Assembly (NCBI GenBank): GCA_046598525.1
Contig: JBKJIJ010000013.1
Span: forward strand, 1 to 64,000
DNA length: 64,000 nt
Origin: Methylotenera_A sp046598525
Lineage (GTDB): Bacteria; Pseudomonadota; Gammaproteobacteria; Burkholderiales; Methylophilaceae
Direction of reading: 5' to 3'
Both the position numbers and the translations under genes were made by a program. Each line of letters opens with the position of its first letter. The first letter of the stretch is position 1. This document shows, one piece after another, positions 1 to 5,901 of the stretch. The notes beneath the pieces are model-generated. The model worked only from the letters and a program-made list of their open reading frames with translations. It was not told where the DNA came from and made no database searches.

Positions 1-1
1 A

Positions 2-1537
2 AACAGTAAGCCAATAAGCGATCATCAAGACTTAACTGATATGGTTGTATCAAACGGCGATTGGCTAAGCCCAGCAAGCTTATTGCAAGATGTTGAGTCA
101 CTACCATATCCCATTGATGCACTACCAACTGGAATTAAAAATGCGGTTAAAGAAGTTCTGGACTTTACCCAATGTCCTCCAGCACTAGCAGCCTGTAGCG
201 CTTTATCAGCATTATCACTCGCAGCACAGCATTTAGCGAATGTAAGCCGTGCTGAAGGCTTAACTAGTCCAGTGAGCATTTATACACTGGCCATTGCAGA
301 AAGCGGAGAGCGTAAAACATCGGTTGATAAACATTTCACGAGCGCTATCATGAGTTGGGAAAGCGATCAAGCTGAGAAGTTGAAAGACGATGTAAAACGG
401 CAATATGTTAAACATCAAGCTTGGACGATGCAGTTTGAAGGATTAAAGCAGAAAATTAAGGAGACAGCCAAACAACAAAAACCAGTTGATCTACTAACTA
501 AGCAATTAAGCGAGCTTAAGTTTGAAGAACCTGAAGCGATCAGAGTGCCACGTTTAATTTATGGAGATGTAACGCCTGAGCAATTGGGTTATACCCTCGC
601 TAAAGGCTGGCCGAGTGCTGGCGTGTTATCCAGTGAGGCTGGGATTGTATTTGGCAGTCATGGCATGAGTGGTGATTCTGCTATGCGTAGCATGTCGCAA
701 CTTAATATCTTATGGGAAGGTGGCAAACTAAATATAGACAGGCGCACCAGCGATAGTTATAGCGTTGAGGGGGCGCGTTTAACGATGGGGTTAGCCGTAC
801 AGGCAGACACCGTTAAAAACTTCTTTGACAACTCCAGACAGTTGGCGCGCGGTACTGGATTTGCAGCAAGGTTTCTAATTGCATGGCCAGATAGTACACA
901 GGGAAATCGTTTATACAAAGAACCCCCTAAATCGTGGCCGCATTTGTCAAAATTTAACCAACGCATAACTGGCTTGTTAGATAAATTACCAACGCTTAAC
1001 GATCAAGGCGGAATAACGCCAAAAACATTAACTTTTACCCCTGAAGCTAAAAAGGCTTGGATTGCTTTTCATGATGAAGTTGAAACTGCGCTAGGCCGTG
1101 ATGGTGACATGTCAGACCTTAGAGATGTAGCCAGCAAGGCCGCCGATAATGTGGCGCGATTAGCTGCGTTATTTCACCTGTTTGAGCACAATGACACAGA
1201 CACCATCAATGCAGAGTTTATAGAGGCTGCTAGTGATGTTGTGACTTGGCATTTATTCGAGGCTAAAAGATTTTTACAACAGATTGCTACTCCTTCTCAT
1301 ATTGTTAACGCCGTGAAGGTTGATAACTACATTCTGCGCTATTGCAAAGATCACAAAACAAGCACGTTATCGCAAAGTTTTATTTTACAACGGGGTGCAA
1401 TTCGTGATGCCAAGACATTAAAAACAGCATTGATAGAATTGGTTGAAGCTAATCGTATAAAACTGTTTACTGAAGGCAAAGCTAGCATGGTTGAAGTCAA
1501 TCCAGAATTACTGGAGGCAAACCATGTTACAAAATAG
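2..1537 (+). CDS. DUF3987 (YfjI-like) primase/helicase-type protein of a mobile element, 5' end outside window
   Basis: The reading frame is open to the left edge (in-frame codons precede the first ATG at 41), so the true start probably lies upstream and at least 511 codons are present. A P-loop-like stretch, AESGERKTS, sits about 90 residues after the ATG, followed by a long charged helix and the segment LNILWEGG. This architecture fits the DUF3987 family of putative replication ATPases found in prophages, integrative elements and plasmids; the family assignment is from recognised sequence pattern and the replication role is inference. It is followed by overlapping genes on the same strand (repeat protein, VRR-NUC nuclease), a common mobile-element order. 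No integrase or structural phage gene is visible in the window. Confidence 0.75.
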   Translation, partial: NSKPISDHQDLTDMVVSNGDWLSPASLLQDVESLPYPIDALPTGIKNAVKEVLDFTQCPPALAACSALSALSLAAQHLANVSRAEGLTSPVSIYTLAIAESGERKTSVDKHFTSAIMSWESDQAEKLKDDVKRQYVKHQAWTMQFEGLKQKIKETAKQQKPVDLLTKQLSELKFEEPEAIRVPRLIYGDVTPEQLGYTLAKGWPSAGVLSSEAGIVFGSHGMSGDSAMRSMSQLNILWEGGKLNIDRRTSDSYSVEGARLTMGLAVQADTVKNFFDNSRQLARGTGFAARFLIAWPDSTQGNRLYKEPPKSWPHLSKFNQRITGLLDKLPTLNDQGGITPKTLTFTPEAKKAWIAFHDEVETALGRDGDMSDLRDVASKAADNVARLAALFHLFEHNDTDTINAEFIEAASDVVTWHLFEAKRFLQQIATPSHIVNAVKVDNYILRYCKDHKTSTLSQSFILQRGAIRDAKTLKTALIELVEANRIKLFTEGKASMVEVNPELLEANHVTK

Positions 1538-1838
1538 ACTTAAAAAATACAGCCCTGCTAATGCTAATGCTAATCCTGCTAATCCTGCTAATCCTGCTAA
1601 CGTTCATCATCAAAACACACCAACATTAGCAACTTTAGCAACTTTGCAGTTAGCAACCCTCGCTGAAAGTGAAGTGATTAGTAATTGGTGGTTAATGCAT
1701 TTCATTGACCGCAAACCTTTGGAAGTTGCTATATGGCCACCTTGTACACTAGCAGGTGCATTTGAATCATATCCGCACGCAATAGCAGCCGAGCCACTGC
1801 CCCCACCTTTTACAGTGGAGGCCACCCCCTATGACTGA
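1524..1838 (+). CDS. Low-complexity Asn/Ala/Pro and Leu/Ala/Thr repeat protein, mobile-element hypothetical
   Basis: A 104-residue product. The ATG at 1524 is chosen over an upstream start at 1491 because a good ribosome binding site (ctggagg, 1511-1517) lies at the right distance. It overlaps the end of the DUF3987 gene by 14 bp, and its own stop overlaps the next start by 8 bp (ATGACTGA), so the genes are translationally coupled. The N-terminus consists of NANANPANPANPAN-type repeats followed by TLATLATLQLATLA, encoded by iterated TGCTAA and TTAGCA words. The C-terminal half is non-repetitive and Trp/Pro-rich. No function can be assigned; similar repeat-bearing small proteins are often seen after DUF3987 genes. 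Confidence 0.6.
   Translation: MLQNRLKKYSPANANANPANPANPANVHHQNTPTLATLATLQLATLAESEVISNWWLMHFIDRKPLEVAIWPPCTLAGAFESYPHAIAAEPLPPPFTVEATPYD
1556..1656 (+). repeat. Clustered TGCTAA direct repeats and reverse-complement TTAGCAA repeats
   Basis: TGCTAA occurs six times (1556, 1562, 1568, 1577, 1586, 1595), first at a 6-bp and then at a 9-bp period (TGCTAATCC). It is followed by three TTAGCAA copies (1626, 1635, 1650) that are nearly its reverse complement. The array lies inside the coding region of the small repeat protein and can form a hairpin between GCTAACGTT (1596-1604) and AACATTAGC (1622-1630). Confidence 0.8.
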
Positions 1839-2202
1839 TTTGTTTGTGTTAGAGGCTTCACCAAAAGTCAAATTTAATAAGCCCATGGAAGCAGACTGTT
1901 TGCGCGAGGTAATGATGGCATTAAAAACACACCAACTAGTTGCATGGTGCGAAAGACAAAACACGGGAGCCGCTAAAGTGGGTGGGCGTTTTATTAAGTT
2001 TGGCTGGAAAGGTTGCAGCGATATTTTAGGACAACTTAAAGACGGGCGATTATTAGCCGTGGAATGTAAGCGGCTTAAGGGCGGCAAGTTATCCAGTGAC
2101 CAATTACACTTTTTAGAGATGGTAAGAAATCATGGCGGAGTGGCATTTGTAGCAATAAATCTGCAAGACGTACTAAACAATTTAGGGGGCTGCGATGAAT
2201 AA
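1831..2202 (+). CDS. VRR-NUC domain nuclease (PD-(D/E)XK superfamily)
   Basis: A 123-residue protein in which nearly the whole length is a VRR-NUC domain. The N-terminal helix holds the conserved acidic residue (MEADCLREV), then comes the nuclease core GCSDILGQLKDGRLLAVECKR, in which the SD aspartate and the E-x-K pair are the expected metal-binding and catalytic residues. VRR-NUC proteins of phages and mobile elements are small stand-alone endonucleases thought to act on branched DNA; that role is from the family, not shown here. It overlaps both neighbours by 8 bp, so it belongs to the same transcription unit as the DUF3987 gene. Confidence 0.88.
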   Translation: MTDLFVLEASPKVKFNKPMEADCLREVMMALKTHQLVAWCERQNTGAAKVGGRFIKFGWKGCSDILGQLKDGRLLAVECKRLKGGKLSSDQLHFLEMVRNHGGVAFVAINLQDVLNNLGGCDE

Positions 2203-2509
2203 AAAATCCGACATAAACGAGCCTGCAACAATTGATAACACAAGCGGTAACGTATTGCCTACCCGTACTAAAAAAGTTGATTTAAGGAGCATTGATGATG
2301 TACGCCTTGAGATGGCGAATGTATATCGGCGGATGAAATCAGGAGAGATAGAAACCAGTGATGGAACAAAGCTAGTGTATGTTTTAGGTCAAATTGGCAA
2401 AATGATTGAAGTACACGACATTGAGAAGCGTATCGAATTGCTGGAAGCGGGTGAAACTGTTGCGCAACGCAAACTTGAACCGCTAAAAGATGATGACTTT
2501 TTAGGTTAA
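2195..2509 (+). CDS. Hypothetical mobile-element protein, helical
   Basis: A 104-residue protein that I cannot name. It starts inside the end of the nuclease gene (8-bp overlap), with a purine-rich site (tttaggggg) upstream. The first 35 residues are polar and look disordered. The rest is predicted helical and charged (DDVRLEMANVYRRMKSGEI, then GQIGKMIEVHDIEKRIELLE) with an acidic tail. Small proteins of this shape are common beside nuclease and terminase genes in phage-like elements, but nothing here proves such a role. Confidence 0.55.
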   Translation: MNKKSDINEPATIDNTSGNVLPTRTKKVDLRSIDDVRLEMANVYRRMKSGEIETSDGTKLVYVLGQIGKMIEVHDIEKRIELLEAGETVAQRKLEPLKDDDFLG

Positions 2510-2521
2510 GGGGAAATACTA

Positions 2522-3070
2522 ATGAGCAAATTTACAGATACACCAGCAAAAATTGTATGGCATTACACTAAAGTTGAATACTTGCCAATGATAGAAAATA
2601 CAGGGGCTCTTTTGCCTAAATCGGAGGCGGAATATGCACGAAATACACCTATTGTGAAAGGAGTATATATAAGCTCAGTTCCGCTAGTGTGGTTTAGCTC
2701 AGATCAATTATGGGAGCATGCAACTAGCCAGTTAAATGGAACGGGATATAGATCACAGAATTGGCAAAAGATAGCTAATGAAATGAAAGCAATTCGTTAC
2801 GGCATTAGCGTAAATGACACTAGGTTAATCAATTGGGATAAAACATGTGAGTTAGCTGGGGCTAACCGTGAAGAGCGCAGACAAAGAAAGTTGCTGATAC
2901 CTCAAGCACGAAAGGCTGGCTCAAACCCGTCACTTTGGTTTTCAAGTCTTGTAGCAATTCCTTTAGAGGATTTAGACTTTGAAATGTGGCTTGATGGGTG
3001 CTGGAAAAAAGTTGACAGAGCCCTAATTAGGAGCAAATTAAATGAATTGGGAATGTTAACGATGTGCTAA
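2522..3070 (+). CDS. HYT/WFS-motif protein, possible ADP-ribosyltransferase-like fold
   Basis: A 182-residue cytosolic protein with an upstream ribosome site (aagggg, 2509-2514). The N-terminus reads KIVWHYTKVEYLPMIENTGALLP, followed by VYISSVPLVWFSSDQLWEHAT. The combination of an early H-Y-T, a residue turn GALLP, a central W-F-S strand and a nearby W-E is reminiscent of small ADP-ribosyltransferase-type domains, and recurrent uncharacterised mobile-element proteins share the WFS-x-(N/D)Q-x-WE pattern. The fold assignment is inference. It sits downstream of the nuclease block, in the cargo position of the element. No adjacent antitoxin-like macrodomain gene is seen. Confidence 0.5.
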   Translation: MSKFTDTPAKIVWHYTKVEYLPMIENTGALLPKSEAEYARNTPIVKGVYISSVPLVWFSSDQLWEHATSQLNGTGYRSQNWQKIANEMKAIRYGISVNDTRLINWDKTCELAGANREERRQRKLLIPQARKAGSNPSLWFSSLVAIPLEDLDFEMWLDGCWKKVDRALIRSKLNELGMLTMC

Positions 3071-3131
3071 TTTACAATAATTAACCGACTCTATAAAAAG
3101 GTCAATATTTCTAGATGAAAGGCATTTCATA

Positions 3132-3310
3132 ATGATCATGAAAGAAAGATTAAAAGCACTTGAACAGACAAGCACAGGGCGCTAGGGGAGCTTCCCTTGA
3201 TTGTGAATGATATGTCTACAGATGAAAAAATAAAACAGCTAGAGGGCAATGCACGCATGTTCAACCGCACTATCCACACAAGTTTAATAGAGGGTTTATA
3301 TGTCTATTAA
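3132..3310 (+). pseudogene. Small coiled protein remnant with a frameshift
   Basis: An ATG-started frame (3132 or 3138) gives MKERLKALEQTSTG and then stops at 3183. The continuing frame from 3182 reads LGELPLIVNDMSTDEKIKQLEG and runs to a stop at 3308-3310. Joined, the two pieces would make about 58 residues. The beginning resembles that of the next gene (MSIKHRVRALE), which suggests related small proteins. The shift may be a real mutation or a sequencing error, or the two pieces may be unrelated short frames. Confidence 0.3.
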
Positions 3311-3530
3311 GCATAGGGTAAGGGCGTTAGAGATTGAGCTTAAAGTGAATATGGGAAAGGAGCCATGGCTTACCTTTGATATTGATGGCAATCCTACAAT
3401 AGAGCAACAAAAATCAATGGATGAAGCGGAAAGATTGGGTAAAAAATATATTTGTTTTATAGCCCAAGGAGACACCATTTACCTTAGCTGTTTAAAAGAG
3501 CATCCTCCATGGCAAAAGCTCGGCAAATGA
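3300..3530 (+). CDS. Small hypothetical protein of the mobile element
   Basis: A 76-residue soluble protein with no recognised domain. It starts ATG TCT ATT AAG with a weak upstream site (agaggg, 3289-3294) and overlaps the end of the preceding degenerate frame. It has a charged N-terminal helix, then a short beta-rich segment (PWLTFDIDGNPTIEQ) and a second one (YICFIAQGDTIYLSCL). Its base composition matches the rest of the element. Confidence 0.45.
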   Translation: MSIKHRVRALEIELKVNMGKEPWLTFDIDGNPTIEQQKSMDEAERLGKKYICFIAQGDTIYLSCLKEHPPWQKLGK

Positions 3531-3652
3531 ACTAACAAATAATATGTAAATTTGACGACCCAGCAAGTTGGTTTTATTATTTTAACCAATTTAGTTTAAA
3601 GTAAGATTTGATGATTTTTAATAAAACTTAATAAGTACTTCCAGGAACTGTT

Positions 3653-4160
3653 ATGAATAAATTTATGATAATTTTTCTGCTTATCAGCAACTCAGCTTAC
3701 GCCTTTGATTTTAAGGGTGTGGAAGTTGGTAAGTATATTTCAGAGACTGAAATAAAAGATAAATTGTATGTTATGTGCCATCAATCAAGTGAAGACTATC
3801 CTGCATATTGTGCTGGAAGCAAGGAAACTATAGCGGGGCAAGATGCAAAAATAAGAGTAATGCTTAGCAATGAAAATGTTGTTGAATCAATAAGCGTAGT
3901 TTTTTTACTCGAAAGATTATGAAAAAATAGCGAGTGCACTAAAGGCAAAGCACGGAAAAGGTAAACATGAATCTTCAGTTGTATCTAATGCTTTGGGAGC
4001 TAGTTTCAGTCAAGCAGAAATAACATGGCGATCAAAAAACTCCACTATGAGTATAAGTAAATACAATGAAACAATAAGTGAAGGTATTTTGTATATTATT
4101 TCAAATAAAGCGCTAAAAGAATCACTTAAAAAATACGAAAATGATAAATCAGACATTTGA
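3653..4160 (+). pseudogene. Secreted small protein gene disrupted by a frameshift in a T7 run
   Basis: The frame from 3653 encodes a signal peptide (MNKFMIIFLLISNSAYA) and a mature part starting FDFKGVEVGK with two cysteines, ending prematurely at 3922. At the homopolymer of seven T (3900-3906), dropping one T lets the frame continue as SVVFYSKDYEKIASALKAKHGKG and on to a stop at 4158-4160, giving about 168 residues. The uninterrupted form resembles a recurring unnamed family of small periplasmic proteins (FDFKG.. start, ..KFGK.. middle, W plus KY.. end). Either a genuine slippage mutation, a phase-variable tract, or a sequencing error would explain it. A ribosome site (cagga) lies before 3653. 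Confidence 0.65.
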
Positions 4161-4202
4161 TAACTAAGAGTAATTTTAAATTCAATTTTTAAAGGTTATG
4201 TT

Positions 4203-4421
4203 TTGAAAAAGTTAATAAGTAAAATAAAAGACTGGTGGGAAGGCTATCTTATTCCAGACAATGATATTGATCATGGCGTAGTTATATTCCCACCTTATTT
4301 ACAAAGACCATTTATAGCGAGATGCTGGGAAGTAATATCAGGATTTTACCTTTCGCATTGGAAATGGATTTGGAGTTCTGCAATTGCTTGCATCGCCTTG
4401 TTTTTTGGTGCGAAAGGATAA
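4203..4421 (+). CDS. Small hypothetical membrane protein
   Basis: A 72-residue protein with a TTG start, supported by aaagg at 4191-4195; the nearby ATG at 4198 is followed immediately by a stop in its own frame. The N-terminal half is soluble and charged. The C-terminus (WIWSSAIACIALFFGAKG) is a single membrane-spanning segment ending after a short cytoplasmic or periplasmic tail. It is the last gene of the left element. No function is recognised. Confidence 0.5.
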   Translation: MKKLISKIKDWWEGYLIPDNDIDHGVVIFPPYLQRPFIARCWEVISGFYLSHWKWIWSSAIACIALFFGAKG

Positions 4422-4628
4422 AAAAATTTAAAGCGAAAATATTTATCGGTACTACTTAAAAAAAGTATTTTAAGCAATTCACTGATAAATTTCGTATTTC
4501 TGTTACTCCTACGTTACTCCTAATAAAAAACTTTAAGGGGAACGGGGTAAAAAACACTAGTAATTTCATAAGTGTTACTCAAGGGAAACGCTTTTTAACA
4601 TCTAATTTAAAACATATCTTTATTACGT
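4422..4628. other. AT-rich boundary region between mobile element and chromosome
   Basis: I see no gene here. It contains a direct repeat gttactcct at 4502-4510 and 4513-4521, with another gttactc near 4573-4579, and an AT-rich filler. The junction between the element and the pqqA/tRNA region most likely lies here, but no clear attachment-site duplication can be identified because the other end of the element is outside the window. Confidence 0.35.
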
Positions 4629-4652
4629 AAAAAAACCTAGCAAATAGCTAGG
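4629..4652 (-). terminator. Intrinsic terminator downstream of pqqA
   Basis: Read on the minus strand, a 6-bp stem (cctagc / gctagg, loop of five) is followed by TTTTTTTAC. It is the last of three stem-loops after pqqA and would end that transcript. Confidence 0.8.
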
Positions 4653-4664
4653 CTTTATTTGTAT

Positions 4665-4753
4665 GTTGAATAGCTACTAAGATATTCAACTACAAATTGG
4701 GCAAGTACAGCTTAAGGCATGAAACGGCCAGAAGGGATGTATAGTTACTTGCC
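4665..4753 (-). other. Structured 3' region of the pqqA transcript
   Basis: Between the pqqA stop and the terminator the minus strand has two further inverted repeats: ggcaagta (4700-4707) with tacttgcc (4746-4753), and gttgaata (4665-4672) with tattcaac (4683-4690). Together with the terminator these make a strongly folded trailer longer than the gene itself. Confidence 0.6.
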
Positions 4754-4762
4754 TATATTTCA

Positions 4763-4834
4763 TTATTTATTCATTACGTACATTGTTACTTCAAAGCCAA
4801 AACGCATTTCTGTAGCTGCTGGTGTTGTCCACAT
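4763..4834 (-). CDS. pqqA: PqqA, peptide precursor of pyrroloquinoline quinone
   Basis: A 23-residue peptide that begins MWTTPAATEMRFGFE and ends YVMNK. The diagnostic Glu-x3-Tyr pair (E15 and Y19, within FGFEVTMY) is the pair cross-linked by the radical-SAM enzyme PqqE to form PQQ. The start ATG has a good ribosome binding site (AAAGGAA, 7 nt upstream). The gene stands alone: no pqqB, C, D or E lies in the window, so the rest of the pathway must be elsewhere. It is downstream of tRNA-Asp on the same strand, with its own structured 3' region and terminator. Upstream, two copies of ggtaagaact (4999-5008, 5011-5020 on the plus strand) lie in the leader region. In methylotrophs PQQ serves methanol dehydrogenase. 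Confidence 0.95.
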   Translation of the reverse strand: MWTTPAATEMRFGFEVTMYVMNK

Positions 4835-5024
4835 GATAATTTCCTTTAAGTTTGGCGATTCACAATGATTCGCTTCATGTGTTGCATTATGCGCGCCATC
4901 TTAAAATCAACCCTATGTGCTTCACTCAATAAACACTAGTGATTTTACGTAAACGAATACTCATTTATACAGTGAAAATTGGTTAACGAATCGATATAGG
5001 TAAGAACTCAGGTAAGAACTACAG

Positions 5025-5060
5025 ACATAAAAAAACCGCAAATCCAATAGGCATGCGGTT
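5025..5060 (-). terminator. Intrinsic terminator after tRNA-Asp
   Basis: On the minus strand, AACCGCA (5054-5060) pairs with TGCGGTT (5034-5040) and is followed by a run of T. It lies 15 bp after the tRNA 3' end and separates the tRNA transcript from pqqA. Confidence 0.85.
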
Positions 5061-5074
5061 CTTCTACTAATTGT

Positions 5075-5151
5075 TGGCGGAGTGGACGGGACTCGAACCC
5101 GCGACCCCCGGCGTGACAGGCCGGTATTCTAACCAACTGAACTACCACTCC
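5075..5151 (-). tRNA. tRNA-Asp (GTC)
   Basis: A 77-nt cloverleaf with acceptor stem GGAGTGG pairing with CCACTCC, D-arm GTTCAGTTGGTTAGAAT, anticodon loop CCTGTCACG (anticodon GTC), T-arm GGGTTCGAGTCCC, and an encoded CCA end at 5075-5077. It is paired with tRNA-Val just upstream on the same strand, the usual betaproteobacterial arrangement after hupB. Confidence 0.97.
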
Positions 5152-5210
5152 AGTTTTTTAGTACTACTTATATTTTAAAACTAAATTTTAAAATATGGTT
5201 TTTGTATTCC

Positions 5211-5246
5211 CTCAAAATTAAAGAGTGCTAAGCATCTAGCACTCTT
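5211..5246 (-). terminator. Hairpin between tRNA-Val and tRNA-Asp
   Basis: A perfect 10-bp stem (aagagtgcta 5221-5230 with tagcactctt 5237-5246, 6-nt loop) is followed on the minus strand by TAATTTTG. It could be a weak terminator or a processing signal between the two tRNAs. Confidence 0.55.
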
Positions 5247-5277
5247 AATTAATATTGAGGCAATATCTGTTAGTTGT

Positions 5278-5353
5278 TGGTGGGTGCTAACGGGGTCGAA
5301 CCGCTGACATTCGCCTTGTAAGGGCGACGCTCTACCAACTGAGCTAAGCACCC
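5278..5353 (-). tRNA. tRNA-Val (TAC)
   Basis: A 76-nt cloverleaf with acceptor stem GGGTGCT pairing with AGCACCC, D-arm TAGCTCAGTTGGTAGAG, anticodon loop CCTTACAAG (anticodon TAC), T-arm with GGTTCGACCC, and an encoded CCA at 5278-5280. It lies between hupB and tRNA-Asp on the same strand. Confidence 0.97.
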
Positions 5354-5478
5354 TGTGCCCATTTTACAACTTCTATATTTTAGCACAGTTAAGAATCTAC
5401 TTCACTAAAATCATATAACTAACTGAAATTATTAACTATCTGTGTTTCACTAGTTAACTGCTCAATCACTAAAGAAAG

Positions 5479-5751
5479 CTAGTTTAGAGCATCTTTAAGC
5501 GCTTTACCAGCCCTAAACTTAGGAGAATTTGCAGCTTTTATACTTATTGTTGCTCCTGTGCGAGGATTACGGCCATTTCTAGCCTCACGCTTGCCTACGT
5601 AAAATGAACCAAAACCAATTAAAGTTACTAAATCACCTTTTTTAAGTGCTTTAGTGATAGCAGCGGTTGTTGCGTCTAAAGCGCGACCAGCAGCTGCCTT
5701 TGAAATGCCAGCTGATTTTGCAATATCATCAATCAATTCTGATTTGTTCAC
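5479..5751 (-). CDS. hupB: DNA-binding protein HU-beta
   Basis: A 90-residue histone-like protein, the exact usual length when started at GTG 5751 (MNKSELIDDIAKSAGISK). The ATG at 5766 is less likely because the ribosome site GAGGGG would then lie inside the gene. HU dimers bend and compact DNA without sequence preference. The beta-arm signature GFGSFYVGKREARNGRNPRTG is intact, including the proline-bearing tip (RNPRTG), and so is the C-terminal FRAGKALKDALN. It follows lon in the same direction, as in Escherichia coli, and has its own promoter between the two genes. Confidence 0.96.
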   Translation of the reverse strand: MNKSELIDDIAKSAGISKAAAGRALDATTAAITKALKKGDLVTLIGFGSFYVGKREARNGRNPRTGATISIKAANSPKFRAGKALKDALN

Positions 5752-5780
5752 GAGTAATCCCCTCAAATATTGTTAAGTAA

Positions 5781-5801
5781 ATAACAGGCGTATCCTGTTA
5801 T
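5781..5801. promoter_or_regulatory. Palindrome in the hupB leader
   Basis: The perfect inverted repeat ATAACAGG-CGTAT-CCTGTTAT lies between the predicted hupB promoter and its start codon, overlapping the expected transcription start region. It could be an operator or an RNA hairpin; no regulator can be named. Confidence 0.4.
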
Positions 5802-5805
5802 GACT

Positions 5806-5834
5806 TTATAACAAGCTACAAAAGCCTGTGTCAA
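5806..5834 (-). promoter_or_regulatory. Sigma70-type promoter of hupB
   Basis: On the minus strand, a consensus TTGACA (5829-5834) is followed after 17 bp by TTATAA (5806-5811; TATAAA with an 18-bp spacer). It sits in the lon-hupB gap, so hupB can be transcribed independently of lon. The -35 region is embedded in a short GC hairpin (AAGCC / GGCTT) that could also weakly end the lon message. Confidence 0.7.
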
Positions 5835-5901
5835 GGCTTTGCGGGCAATTTCGCGCTATAAATAGTAAATTAATGCAAATAAATATTATTAATACTTAAA
5901 T

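Noticed and set aside
4551..4945. Two aaacactagt words (near 4552 and 4930) as element attachment repeats
   Set aside because: Only about ten bases match, they lie on both sides of pqqA, and no integrase or second element end is available to support it.
5075..5151. tRNA-Asp as the attachment site of the left mobile element
   Set aside because: pqqA and two terminators lie between the tRNA 3' end and the element, and no copy of the tRNA 3' end is seen near 4430-4630.
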